From: Gammaproteobacteria bacterium
GTDB lineage: Bacteria > Pseudomonadota > Gammaproteobacteria > Pseudomonadales > Azotimanducaceae
Direction of reading: 5' to 3'
Assembly: GCA_009843635.1 (NCBI GenBank)
Contig: VYDB01000139.1
Coordinates: 1 to 44,073, forward strand
DNA: 44,073 bases
This document shows, one piece after another, positions 8,468 to 16,642 of the stretch. Position numbers and translations under genes: made by a program. Every line of letters starts with the position of its first letter. Position 1 is the stretch's first letter. The notes under the pieces were generated by a model that was given only the letters and a program-made list of their open reading frames with translations, did no database searches and was not told the DNA's origin.

Positions 8468-9264
8468 GGTCTTGACTCCCGGTCTGCGCCTGCTGAACCA
8501 GCGCGCCGACGACCGATGTGGGACGAGATCATAGCGTAGCCCAATACCGACATGATCGGAAAGACGGCGGTGAAGGCGATCAGGCCAAATCCGTCGATCA
8601 GGGGGCTGCGCCCTGGCACCGTGGCTGCAAGCCCTAGCCCGAGCGCCGCCACCACGGGCACGGTGACGGTGGAAGTGGTGACCCCGCCGCTGTCATAGGC
8701 GAGGGGAACGATGCTGCGGCTCGAAACAAACGTCTGCGCGATAACCACGGCATAGGCAGCGATGATGTACCAAGGCAGCGGCGTGCCGGTGACGATGCGG
8801 AAGCAGCCGAGCGAGACGCCAACGGCAGCCCCCGAAGCCACCGCAATGCGCAGGCCCCAAGCGCGCACCGCGCCCCCGGAGACCGCTTCCGCCTTCAGCG
8901 CAACGGCGATCAACGACGGCTCCGCGACCGTGGTGGAGAAGCCGATGGCGGCCGCAAAGGCGTACACGAGAAGATAGTCGGTCCAGTCCACACCATCCGC
9001 AAGCCGCTCGATGCCGATTGTTTCCGGGGCGGTCAGTTGACGCACCATGGTCTCGCCGATCGGGAACAACGCTTCCTGCAAGCCGATCAGGAACAGCGCA
9101 AGGCCCGCCAGCACCAGCGCAAACCCCACCGCAATTCGGCGCAGGTCCGGCAGCTTTCGGCGCAGAACCGCCGTCTGAAAGACAACGAGGATCGCCAGTA
9201 TGGGCGCCACGTCAAAGAGCGTGGACCACAGCGAATCCCCCAACGTTGCCAGGAAGTCCCACAT
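8464..9264 (-). CDS. DUF1538 membrane protein, second half of a two-gene transporter
   Basis: This 266-residue integral membrane protein belongs to DUF1538. Family-like segments are DVAPILAILVVFQ, the ALFPIGETM loop, FAAAIGFSTTVAEPSLIAVALKAE (about 109-133) and [20 protein letters not shown] (about 190-209), with 6-7 hydrophobic spans. Many members are single proteins of about 500 residues with two such repeats; here the repeats are separate genes. As I recall, a two-gene DUF1538 pair (UmpAB) from Halomonas was described as a Na+/H+ antiporter, so monovalent cation exchange is the best guess. The ATG at 9264 shares one base with the upstream stop; a TTG at 9267 is an alternative. Its stop overlaps the PII-like gene start. 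Confidence 0.82.
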   Translation of the reverse strand: MWDFLATLGDSLWSTLFDVAPILAILVVFQTAVLRRKLPDLRRIAVGFALVLAGLALFLIGLQEALFPIGETMVRQLTAPETIGIERLADGVDWTDYLLVYAFAAAIGFSTTVAEPSLIAVALKAEAVSGGAVRAWGLRIAVASGAAVGVSLGCFRIVTGTPLPWYIIAAYAVVIAQTFVSSRSIVPLAYDSGGVTTSTVTVPVVAALGLGLAATVPGRSPLIDGFGLIAFTAVFPIMSVLGYAMISSHIGRRRAGSAGADRESRP

Positions 9265-9998
9265 CAAGCGAGCATGCCGTAAACGAGCACGAAGATGATC
9301 GGCGTGAGGCTGGCGAAAGCGATCAGGCCGAAGCCATCCACCATGGGGTTGCGGCCACGGATGGACTGCGCCAGCCCAACGCCAAGGGCGGTGACTAGGG
9401 GAACGGTGATCGTGCTGGTGGTGACACCACCTGAGTCATAGGCGACGCCTATGATCTCCACCGGCGCGAAGGCGGTCATGACAGTGACCAGGATGTAGCC
9501 GCTGATGATGAATCGATGGAGGGGCCAACCCTTGATGATGCGCAGCACCCCGAGCAAGATCGCCGTGCCCACGGACACCGCCACCACCATGCGCAGATTG
9601 AAGGCGTAGGCCTGCCGGGCAGCTTCATCGGCGGCAATGGCCCCGGCGTCGGCGGCCACGCTGGCGGCTTCGGCGGCAATGGCAATCAAGGCTGGTTCCG
9701 CAATGGTCGTGCCGAAGCCCAAGCCAAAGGCGAAGGCAAACAAAGCCACCAGGCTGCCCTTGCGCGCGAAAGCCCTCGCCATCGCCTCGCCAAGCGGAAA
9801 CAGCCCTATTTCCAAGCCCTGAATGAACATCGCGAGACCTGCCACGACACACACCAACCCAACTAAAACCCGGCCGAGGTCCGGGAAGGGCTGCTGCAGC
9901 ACGACGACCTGGAAAAAGACGATCACCGCGATGATGGGCGCGAGATCTCGCAGGGCGCTGCCAAAACGGCCAACGGCTGCGCCGACAAGAGGGGTCAT
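9264..9998 (-). CDS. DUF1538 membrane protein, first half of a two-gene transporter
   Basis: This 244-residue protein is the paralogue of its downstream neighbour and probably its partner. It shares the same landmarks: [13 protein letters not shown], the [13 protein letters not shown] loop, [21 protein letters not shown] and [20 protein letters not shown]. The paired TTxAEPxLIA and [10 protein letters not shown] motifs probably line the transport path. ATG at 9998 is chosen because GAAG lies just upstream; an in-frame start at 10034 would add 12 residues. It is the first gene of a minus-strand operon running to about 6079, divergent from the fumarylacetoacetase-family gene, with a shared 112-base control region. 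Cation/proton antiport is inferred from the family; direction and ion are open. Confidence 0.82.
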   Translation of the reverse strand: MTPLVGAAVGRFGSALRDLAPIIAVIVFFQVVVLQQPFPDLGRVLVGLVCVVAGLAMFIQGLEIGLFPLGEAMARAFARKGSLVALFAFAFGLGFGTTIAEPALIAIAAEAASVAADAGAIAADEAARQAYAFNLRMVVAVSVGTAILLGVLRIIKGWPLHRFIISGYILVTVMTAFAPVEIIGVAYDSGGVTTSTITVPLVTALGVGLAQSIRGRNPMVDGFGLIAFASLTPIIFVLVYGMLA

Positions 9999-10110
9999 AT
10001 GGCTTCTTTGGGACTCAAACGCAAACGGTAACATAGGGGTGTTGCCTCAGCGAGCCTTGGGCGACGCGAAGGCGCGATGCCCATGCCACTTGCAATGGAG
10101 GGAGCTTGGA

Positions 10111-10977
10111 ATGCGGATGCTGACCTACTGCCGTCAAGGGGAGGTTCGCTTTGGGGCAGCCGTGGGTTCGGCGGTGGTTGATCTGAGCGGCCGGATGCCG
10201 AGATTCACCAGCCTCAAGTCCCTGCTCGCCGCCGACGCCTTGGCCGAAGCCCAGGACATCGTCAACGGCGCGGACGCCGACTGCGCGCTCAGCGACATCC
10301 GTTGGCTACCGCCGGTGCCGGACGCCGGGAAAATCATCTGCATCGGCGTCAACTACGGCAATCGCAATGCAGAGTACGGGGACGCCACACCGGCGCCGGC
10401 CTATCCGAGCGTCTTCATGCGCAGCCGCGAGTCCCTGACCGGGCATCTCGAACCCCTGGTGCGCCCCCCGGAATCCACGCAACTCGACTACGAAGGCGAG
10501 ATAGCGCTGGTCATCGGCCGGGCGGGGCGGCGCATCCCCGAGTCGAGGGCGCGCGAGCACATCGCCGGGCTGACGCTGGTGAACGAAGGCTCCGTCCGCG
10601 ACTGGCTGCGGCACTCCCGATTCAACGTCACCCCAGGCAAGAACTTCGAACGCTCCGGAGCCGCCGGTCCTTGGCTGGTGACCAAGGATGCGCTGCCCAA
10701 CTTTGATGAACTGCGCCTGACCACCAAGGTCAACGGCGAACTTCGCCAGAACGACCACACCGGCAACCTGTTCTTCTCCTTTGAACGCTTGGTAAGCTAT
10801 CTTTCCACCTTCATGCGCTTGCAGCCCGGCGACCTGATCGCCACCGGAACGCCAACGGGTGCCGGGGCACGCTTGGACCCGCCGCAATACTTGGTGCCCG
10901 GAGACGTCGTGGAAGTGGAGGTTCCCGAAATCGGCCTGCTGCGCAACGGGGTCTGCGACGAAGATGTGGCGCCATGA
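10111..10977 (+). CDS. Fumarylacetoacetate hydrolase-family enzyme
   Basis: The 288-residue protein has the FAH C-terminal fold that hydrolyses, decarboxylates or hydrates 2-oxo acids with a bound divalent metal. Metal ligands fit E128 and E130 in DYEGEIALVIGR. The third ligand, usually the Asp of NDxSxRD, is Glu159 here in NEGSVRDW, a variant I believe occurs in a subset of the family. TPGKNFERSG and ATGTPTGAG are also family hallmarks. ATG at 10111 is chosen for the GGAGGGAG about eight bases upstream; the open frame runs further back but lies antisense to the DUF1538 gene. It precedes a CoA-transferase by 43 bases, suggesting a short catabolic operon. The exact substrate is unknown; aromatic meta-cleavage products are one possibility given the tautomerase across the divergent promoter. 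Confidence 0.85.
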   Translation: MRMLTYCRQGEVRFGAAVGSAVVDLSGRMPRFTSLKSLLAADALAEAQDIVNGADADCALSDIRWLPPVPDAGKIICIGVNYGNRNAEYGDATPAPAYPSVFMRSRESLTGHLEPLVRPPESTQLDYEGEIALVIGRAGRRIPESRAREHIAGLTLVNEGSVRDWLRHSRFNVTPGKNFERSGAAGPWLVTKDALPNFDELRLTTKVNGELRQNDHTGNLFFSFERLVSYLSTFMRLQPGDLIATGTPTGAGARLDPPQYLVPGDVVEVEVPEIGLLRNGVCDEDVAP

Positions 10978-11020
10978 TAAGGGTCAGGGCGCAACGAACC
11001 GACACGAAGCGGAGGTCTAG

Positions 11021-12223
11021 GTGACGGATTCCCAATCAGCGGCGGGCTACCCCCTCGCCCATCTCAAGGTGCTCGACTTCTCCCGCGTGCTGGCCGGACC
11101 CTTTGCCGGCCGCCTGCTGTGCGACCTCGGCGCCGACGTCGTGAAGGTCGAGCCCCCGGACGGGGATGTCACTCGGCTCTGGGGTCGGGTGGTTGCGCAC
11201 CTCCCCGGTTTTTACCACCAGCAAAACGCCGGCAAGCGCGACATCTGCATCGATCTGAGAACCGATGGCGGGCGGCAGTTGGCCATCGACCTAGCCGCCA
11301 AGGCCGACATCCTGATCGAGAACTTCCGTCCAGACGTGATGCCGCGCCTGGGCCTTGGCTACGAGGCGTTGCGCGCGGTCAATCCACGGCTGGTCGTGCT
11401 CTCCATATCTGGCTTCGGGCAGGGCGGTCCTGAATCCCACCGCCCCGCCTACGCGCCCATCATTCACGCCGAAGCGGGGCTGCTGGCCCGCCAAGCCCGC
11501 CGCGGCCGCATTCCCTACCGAGACCTGCCGCTGTCGGTGGCGGACACCAACGCCTCCCTGCACGGCTTGGTCGGGTTGCTTGCCGCCATCATCGCGCGCC
11601 AGCAAACCGGGGTCGGCCAACACATCGACCTCGCCATGATCGACGCCACCGTCGCCACGGACGACCAGCTTCACTACGACCTGGAGGACTCCGAGGCAAC
11701 CGCGCCGCTCACCAGCGAAACCTGGGAAAGCGGCGCCGGCTGGATTCTGGTGTCCGCCGATTTCCGCTATCTGTGGCGGATTCTCGTCAACGAATTCGAC
11801 CTCATCGACCCCACGCACAAGACCATGCCACTGGCGGAGAAAATACGCTTGCGCCGAGAGTGCATGCAGGCATTCTTTGCCGGCCTTGAAAGTTGGGAGG
11901 CGGTCGAGGCCGCCATGGCACGGGTGAACATCGCCTGGGGCCGGGTTCGGGAGCCCGCCGACCTACCCGAGCAGCCGACCCTTGCCAACCGCGGACTGAT
12001 CCGCTCCATGGACGACCGAGCCGGCGGACAACGACCCGTGGTGCAAGCCCCGTGGCGCTTCTCCAACGCCAAGCATGGCGTGCGCGGTCCTGCACCCCAC
12101 CGCGGCGAGCACAACGCGGCGGTGCTGGCCGACTGGCTGGGCCGCACGGCAACCGAAGCGGAAGCGCTGACTGCCGCAGGCATCCTCCTGCACGACGAGG
12201 CGGCCTTGGGAGAACAGAGTTAG
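11021..12223 (+). CDS. CaiB/BaiF family (type III) CoA-transferase
   Basis: Type III CoA-transferases move CoA between carboxylic acids through an aspartyl-CoA thioester intermediate. The 400-residue protein shows the family start LKVLDFSRVLAGPFAGRLL (15-33), LGADVVKVEPP (36-46), the NAGKRDICIDLR segment, ENFRPDVMPRLGL and the catalytic Asp175 in LSVADTNAS. The start is GTG at 11021, with GGAGG eight bases upstream. It follows the FAH-family gene by 43 bases on the same strand and may activate the acid that enzyme releases. Its stop overlaps the stop of the convergent SDR gene by four bases. The acid substrate cannot be predicted. Confidence 0.88.
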   Translation: MTDSQSAAGYPLAHLKVLDFSRVLAGPFAGRLLCDLGADVVKVEPPDGDVTRLWGRVVAHLPGFYHQQNAGKRDICIDLRTDGGRQLAIDLAAKADILIENFRPDVMPRLGLGYEALRAVNPRLVVLSISGFGQGGPESHRPAYAPIIHAEAGLLARQARRGRIPYRDLPLSVADTNASLHGLVGLLAAIIARQQTGVGQHIDLAMIDATVATDDQLHYDLEDSEATAPLTSETWESGAGWILVSADFRYLWRILVNEFDLIDPTHKTMPLAEKIRLRRECMQAFFAGLESWEAVEAAMARVNIAWGRVREPADLPEQPTLANRGLIRSMDDRAGGQRPVVQAPWRFSNAKHGVRGPAPHRGEHNAAVLADWLGRTATEAEALTAAGILLHDEAALGEQS

Positions 12224-12996
12224 CGCACGCTGGTCTGACCGCCATCCACGGCGATCAACTGGCCGGTTATGAACCAGGAGGCATCCGAGGCGAGGAACAC
12301 CATGACCGGCCCCAAGTCCTTGTCGGGGTCGCCGTACTTGCCGCCCATGAAGATGGTGCTCAGGTTGAGCCGGCTGTTGGCCTCGCGTTGCTCGTCGCTG
12401 GCCTTGCTCAGCGCCTCGTAGTACATGGGAGTGGCCATGGCTGGCAGGATGGCGTTGACCCGGATGTTGTCCTTGCCCCAAGTGCCGGCGGCGGTGCGGG
12501 TCCAGGAATGCACCGCACCCTTGGCGGTGGAGTAGGCGGCCGCCGTTGGCTCCGGGCGCTGACCGGAAATCGAGCCGAAATTGATGATGGAGCCGCCGCC
12601 CGAAGCCTTCATGTGGCGGTGCGCGACCTGGTTGGTGAGCATGGTGCCCCGCACGTTGATGGCAAACATGAGATCCCAGTCCTCAACGCTCACCTTGCCG
12701 GCATCCGAGGTGCGGTGAATGGCCGCCGGATGGGCCAACGCATCGAGCCCGCCCAACTCTGCCACCGCTTCGGCGAAGGCTCGCTCGACGCTCCCCTGGT
12801 CCGCAACGTCAACGTGCAGATAACCCGCCGTGCCAGGTCCCTGCGCACTGGCCTCGGCCGACACGGCGGCGCCTTGCTCGTCGAGCACATCCATGCCGAC
12901 GACGTTCGCGCCCGCTTTGACGTAGGCCCGAACGGTCCCCGCGCCCATGCCGCGCACCGATCCGGTGACGATGATTCTCTTGCCTTCGAGTTCCAT
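12220..12996 (-). CDS. Short-chain dehydrogenase/reductase
   Basis: This 258-residue classical SDR has the Rossmann nucleotide motif TGSVRGMG (11-18), an acidic residue after the second strand (D36) that favours NAD(H), and the catalytic set Ser142, Tyr155 and Lys159 (YSTAK). The usual NNAG motif is altered to AHPAA (88-92). The C-terminal FLASDASWFITGQLIAVDGG is standard. SDRs of this kind oxidise alcohols or reduce ketones on small organic acids or lipids. The gene is convergent with the CoA-transferase, so the two are not in one operon. Substrate unknown. Confidence 0.87.
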   Translation of the reverse strand: MELEGKRIIVTGSVRGMGAGTVRAYVKAGANVVGMDVLDEQGAAVSAEASAQGPGTAGYLHVDVADQGSVERAFAEAVAELGGLDALAHPAAIHRTSDAGKVSVEDWDLMFAINVRGTMLTNQVAHRHMKASGGGSIINFGSISGQRPEPTAAAYSTAKGAVHSWTRTAAGTWGKDNIRVNAILPAMATPMYYEALSKASDEQREANSRLNLSTIFMGGKYGDPDKDLGPVMVFLASDASWFITGQLIAVDGGQTSVR

Positions 12997-13067
12997 GATG
13001 TCCTAAAACCTCCAAAGTGAAGTCGGCGGAAATTGTACCCAGTGCGCGGGCCATGCACATTGTCAGG

Positions 13068-14102
13068 TCAGGCGGGCTCGTCCCAGCCACCGACTTTTTC
13101 AAGGTGAGCCGTGAGATTCCGAGGCCGGTAGCTCGCCATGCCTTCGTAGCGCTGCCGTACGCTCGGGTGGATGCCCTCAAGTTCCGGTGGCAATTCGCCT
13201 AGGGAGCGGCGGCGACGGCCTTTCATCCGGTACATGCCGGTCCAGGAACGGTGCAGCTTGCCCAGAGAATTCGGCTTGACCGCCTTTCGGCGATAGTTGT
13301 CGTCCAAGGCCAGCCCTTGGCGTTCCGCCTGCGACCAGATCCACTCCAGCGCCGTGTCCGATAGGCCGGAATCGCCGTTGCCGCCGCCCACATCACCGTG
13401 CACGCCGGCAAACCACTGCTGTTCAATGACCTGGCCGGGCTTGGGCAGGCGCGTCCAGAGCGCCGGCTCGAAGTCCAAGCGCTGCTCGTCGATGGCCACG
13501 GCATGGCAGGCATGGTCGATGATTCCGCTGAGCGATGTGTCGTGGAAGGCGTAGCGTTGGCTGCCGCCCATTCTCCGAACGATTTGGCTGGGAACGCCGA
13601 GCGCGCCAACCGTGTCCCAGACGCCGATGAAGGCAATGCGGACTTCCCACTTCTCCCACGAATGGGCTTCCCTGAACCGAACGGCCGAAGGCGCATCCGG
13701 CTGGGCGGGCTGCCGGTAGAGGGCATAGGCCTTGGGTATCAAGTCCGCGTTGATCTTCCTCAACAAGCCGGCATTGCGTATGAGGCCGACTAGGCTTCTG
13801 GCCGTGTAGGCGCCGCGGCTGAAGCCGAATAGAAAAATCTCGTCGCCGAGCGCGTAGTTGTGCACCAGGAACCGATAGGCATCCTGAATATTCTTGTCGA
13901 TGCCTGCGCCGAGCATGCCGCCGGTCAACTTGCCGCTGTAAGAGCCGATACCCCAATCGTAAAATACGATCTGCGGCACGCCGTAATCGTCGGCGGGCAG
14001 CACCGCACGGGCGGTGCGCACCACGTTGGTGACATGGTGCTGCTCGGGGCTGTTCCACGTGCCGTCGCAGCAGACGATGAGCCGTTTGTTGAATTGGGGC
14101 AT
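13068..14102 (-). CDS. DUF2235 alpha/beta-hydrolase-like protein (full-length copy)
   Basis: DUF2235 proteins have a hydrolase-like fold; some are type VI secretion phospholipase effectors and others occur in accessory islands. This 344-residue copy starts KRLIVCCDGTWN and has the nucleophile elbow GFSRG (in LFGFSRGAYTARS), AIDEQR after the AFHDTSL segment, and WFAGVHGDVGGG with the catalytic His. ATG at 14102 (MPQFNKRL) is chosen because similarity begins there; the frame extends 48 residues upstream without family features. No signal peptide or type VI gene is nearby, so a cytoplasmic or unknown role is possible. A truncated second copy lies 2.4 kb away. Divergent from the Fic gene. The substrate is unknown. 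Confidence 0.85.
   Translation of the reverse strand: MPQFNKRLIVCCDGTWNSPEQHHVTNVVRTARAVLPADDYGVPQIVFYDWGIGSYSGKLTGGMLGAGIDKNIQDAYRFLVHNYALGDEIFLFGFSRGAYTARSLVGLIRNAGLLRKINADLIPKAYALYRQPAQPDAPSAVRFREAHSWEKWEVRIAFIGVWDTVGALGVPSQIVRRMGGSQRYAFHDTSLSGIIDHACHAVAIDEQRLDFEPALWTRLPKPGQVIEQQWFAGVHGDVGGGNGDSGLSDTALEWIWSQAERQGLALDDNYRRKAVKPNSLGKLHRSWTGMYRMKGRRRRSLGELPPELEGIHPSVRQRYEGMASYRPRNLTAHLEKVGGWDEPA
13897..14090 (-). repeat. Homologous segment A, within the intact DUF2235 gene
   Basis: A 194-base stretch that aligns without gaps to 16324-16517. By eye about 15 bases differ, and about 12 of these are silent in the encoded protein. The two copies are in direct orientation, 2.4 kb apart. It reflects gene homology rather than an independent repeat element. 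Confidence 0.85.
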
Positions 14103-14367
14103 TTCAGTGGTCGTCAGCGGTGAGCGGAGAGGTGACCCATTGTAGCGAAGCGGCCACTCAGGCGATGTGACGCAACGCGATGTGCTCAAACTTCGGCCTG
14201 CGCAATTCAGGCGCAGTGGCGTTTCATGCTTGCCCCCATCAACCATAAAGCAATCTTTCGTGATTCAAAGAAGTGCAATCAACTGCGCAATCCCCTTCCA
14301 GACATTGGTATTTCCATGAAGTTATCACTCGAAAACTTCGTAAAATTGAGCTATAAAGACAACTGTT

Positions 14368-15648
14368 ATGGATCGAAGTGAACAACCATGGGTCTGGCAG
14401 GATCCCAACTGGCCGAATTTCAGTTGGGACGACGAGGCGCTCCGCCCTTACATCGCCCGATTTGATAGTGATGCCGCTTGGTTGTCGGGCGCCCTTGAGT
14501 TTATCTCTGGCGACGATCTGGATTCGGTTCATATCGACTGGCTTGAAGATGAGTCGGTGGAGACGGCGGCCATTGAAGGCGAGGCGCTGAAACGCGATTC
14601 GGTCCGCGCATCGCTGCTACACTACTTTGGCCTACAGGCATCCCAACACGCCTCCCGTGCCGAGCAAGGCATGGCGAGGATGGCGGTCGATGCGTTTCGA
14701 ACCTATGCGCAGCCACTCACCCACCAGATGCTGTGGCAGTGGCACCTGATGCTGATGTCAAGCGATCCAACGATAGGCACACTCGGCGCCTACCGAAGCG
14801 GCCCCGACTCGATTGCCATAGTTTCCGTCAGGCGGGGACGCATGGAGGGTGGCAGGGTTCACTATCGCGGACCCCCGGGCACGAGCGTTCACGACGAGAT
14901 GGAAAGGTTCATCGAATGGTACAACCGAGAGGTTGGCCAGCCTGGACGCGGGCATCTTCTCCCTTTGGCTGGAGCGGCCCATCTCTATTTCGAGTCAATT
15001 CACCCATTCGAAGACGGCAACGGGCGAATTGGGCGTGCGCTGGCGGAAAAGGCACTATCCCAAGGTCTCGGGCGACCGAGCCTCATACCGCTATCAAGCG
15101 CGATACACAAGCGCCAGACGGCGTACTACCGAGCTCTCGAGAGTTGCAAGGCCTCACTTGATGCGAGTGCATGGCAAACGTGGTTCGCGGACATGGCAAT
15201 CGACGCGCTTCGACAAGGGCAACTCAGGCTCTTGCGCCAAGCCGAGCAGGCCCGTCTGTTCGGGCAACTTAAGGGCCAGATCAATGCACGACAGGACAAG
15301 GCGCTGATGCGCTTGTTCCGAGAGGAGCCGGAGGGGTTCAAGGGCGGCTTGAGTGCGGGGAACTATCAAGCGATCACCGGGGCTCCTCCGGCGACGGCCA
15401 CCCGAGACCTGGCGGATCTCGTTGACAAGGGCGCACTCAAAAAGACCGGGCGGGGGAGATACACGAGATACTGGCTGAACGTGCCCCGGCTGGACAGGCT
15501 GCGCAGTATCAAGGTGGATGCCGAGCTTGAGCTAGGCCCCAAGCCTCGAAAGCGCCCTAAGAAAAGAAAAGGCGGGCTGGCACTGGAATCCAGAAATCCT
15601 ACACTAACCCTCTCGCCACCAGGTGCAAGAAACCGTTCGAATTCGTAA
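14368..15648 (+). CDS. Fic-domain AMPylase, class II, with DUF4172-type N-terminus
   Basis: Fic enzymes attach AMP (or other nucleotide parts) to target proteins. This 426-residue protein has the W-rich DUF4172-like start (WVWQDPNWPNFSW, 8-20), an inhibitory helix TAAIEGE (66-72) whose Glu70 blocks ATP until released, and the active motif HPFEDGNGR (212-220) with catalytic His212. A winged-helix domain follows (about 325-395, ITGAPPATATRDLADLV), which may bind DNA or a partner. The inhibitory motif lies before the Fic core, so it is class II and acts as its own antitoxin. The upstream 120 bases are AT-rich, with a possible -10 TATAAA near 14352. It sits between two DUF2235 copies; a link is possible but unproven. 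The C-terminal 40 residues are basic and low in complexity. Confidence 0.9.
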   Translation: MDRSEQPWVWQDPNWPNFSWDDEALRPYIARFDSDAAWLSGALEFISGDDLDSVHIDWLEDESVETAAIEGEALKRDSVRASLLHYFGLQASQHASRAEQGMARMAVDAFRTYAQPLTHQMLWQWHLMLMSSDPTIGTLGAYRSGPDSIAIVSVRRGRMEGGRVHYRGPPGTSVHDEMERFIEWYNREVGQPGRGHLLPLAGAAHLYFESIHPFEDGNGRIGRALAEKALSQGLGRPSLIPLSSAIHKRQTAYYRALESCKASLDASAWQTWFADMAIDALRQGQLRLLRQAEQARLFGQLKGQINARQDKALMRLFREEPEGFKGGLSAGNYQAITGAPPATATRDLADLVDKGALKKTGRGRYTRYWLNVPRLDRLRSIKVDAELELGPKPRKRPKKRKGGLALESRNPTLTLSPPGARNRSNS

Positions 15649-15979
15649 AGCAGGCGATGGGGTTCCGGCAGTTTCCTCCCGCGCGGAATGGAGAAGGTGG
15701 GGGGCGGCGCGGGTACTGTTGCCGACGGATCAGCCTACCGGTTCTTCCCTTTGGGGCGACCTGTTGGGCAGGGCACGGCACCGAGGTTACACACACCCCA
15801 TGATTGCTTCAGCAACCCCCCGCGTCAGACAGGCTGCTAGCCAGAGCAACCCTGACGGAACCCAAGACCAGCCACACCGATCGAAGTTACAGTGGCGAAA
15901 CTCGCGTACGCCAATCCAACGCCAAAGCGCTGAGTCGTCGAGTAGGGCCTGAGTCGCGACTCTCTCACTCCTCTCGTTG
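15649..15979. other. Non-coding stretch between Fic and the small membrane protein
   Basis: These 331 bases lie between two convergent genes. I see no credible gene, tRNA or clear terminator. Open frames here have no family features or good ribosome sites. It belongs to the sparse, patchwork part of the window. Confidence 0.5.
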
Positions 15980-16228
15980 TTAGTCTATGCGGATGGCGTT
16001 GCCATCCGAGTTAATGACTACGGCATCACCGTCCACATCGCCTTTGACGATAGCGTTGCCTTTCCCGGGTCCAATGCGGAAAGCGCCGCCTTGGGGGCGG
16101 GAGGGGACAACCGGGGTTTTCTTGTCGCGGTTTCGGAAACACCACCGGTAGAGCTGGACTATCCCGACAATTAGACCGATGAAGGCTGACATACCTCCTA
16201 TCCATTGCAGTATTTGCAAGTTCTCCAT
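15980..16228 (-). CDS. Small single-pass membrane protein with acidic glycine-rich tail
   Basis: I do not recognise a family. The 82-residue product has a short N-terminus, one strong transmembrane helix (ILQWIGGMSAFIGLIVGIV, about 6-24), a basic stretch (RWCFRNRDKK) that would face the cytoplasm, and a C-terminal tail of short repeated beta-like units (GNAIVKGDVDGD, VINSDGNAIRID). ATG at 16228 is supported by GGAGGT five bases upstream, one of the best ribosome sites in the region, so it is probably expressed. It lies about 90 bases downstream of the truncated DUF2235 gene on the same strand. Similar alternating GN/GD tails occur in small proteins beside bacterial effector and immunity genes, but that parallel is only suggestive. 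Confidence 0.65.
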   Translation of the reverse strand: MENLQILQWIGGMSAFIGLIVGIVQLYRWCFRNRDKKTPVVPSRPQGGAFRIGPGKGNAIVKGDVDGDAVVINSDGNAIRID

Positions 16229-16319
16229 TAAACCTCCGACTACGAATAGCACCCAAGGAAACTCTGATTAACTCCCCAGCACCAGGATAGTGTGACTGTC
16301 TGGATGATACATGAATGCC

Positions 16320-16538
16320 CTAGTCGATCCCTGCGCCGAGCATGCCCCCGGTCAGCTTGCCGCTGTAGGAGCCGATGCCCCAATCGTAGAAGACAATCTG
16401 CGGCACGCCCTCATCGTCGGCGGGCCGCACCGCACGGGCGGTTCGCACCACGTTGGTGACATGGTGCTGCTCGGGACTGTTCCAAGTGCCGTCGCAGCAG
16501 ACGATGAGGCGTTTGTTGGCTGGGGGCTCGTCGATCAC
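16320..16538 (-). pseudogene. Truncated second copy of the DUF2235 gene
   Basis: Only 72 codons remain (start GTG at 16538). From NKRLIV to GAGID the fragment matches the intact copy in 63 of 65 residues, then stops at once because the sequence after the shared part reads TAG. The nucleophile Ser and His regions are absent, so it cannot be an active hydrolase. Upstream sequence near 16561-16585 also resembles that of the intact gene, so the promoter part was carried along. Silent changes outnumber replacements about four to one, which suggests both copies were under selection for function before this one was cut. Confidence 0.85.
16324..16517 (-). repeat. Homologous segment B, within the truncated DUF2235 copy
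   Basis: Direct-orientation partner of 13897-14090, colinear over 194 bases with about 92 percent identity by eye. The similarity ends abruptly at 16324, which marks the break that removed the rest of the gene. Confidence 0.85.
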
Positions 16539-16642
16539 TGACTTTGGCTGTTGAACATGGGTGGCATTGTAGCCAAATGTCCAGCGGGCCAGATAACAGT
16601 CGCCGACAGGTCCACTAGGGCCACTGACTCATAAGGCCGAGT

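Noticed and set aside
9823-10110. Upstream extension of the FAH-family gene to 9823
   Set aside because: The extra 96 codons lie antisense to the DUF1538 gene, are Thr/Pro/Arg-rich and precede the true start, which has a strong ribosome site at 10098-10105.
15623-15952. Open frame of 109 codons after the Fic gene
   Set aside because: Overlaps the Fic 3' end in another frame, has a composition unlike protein and no ribosome site.
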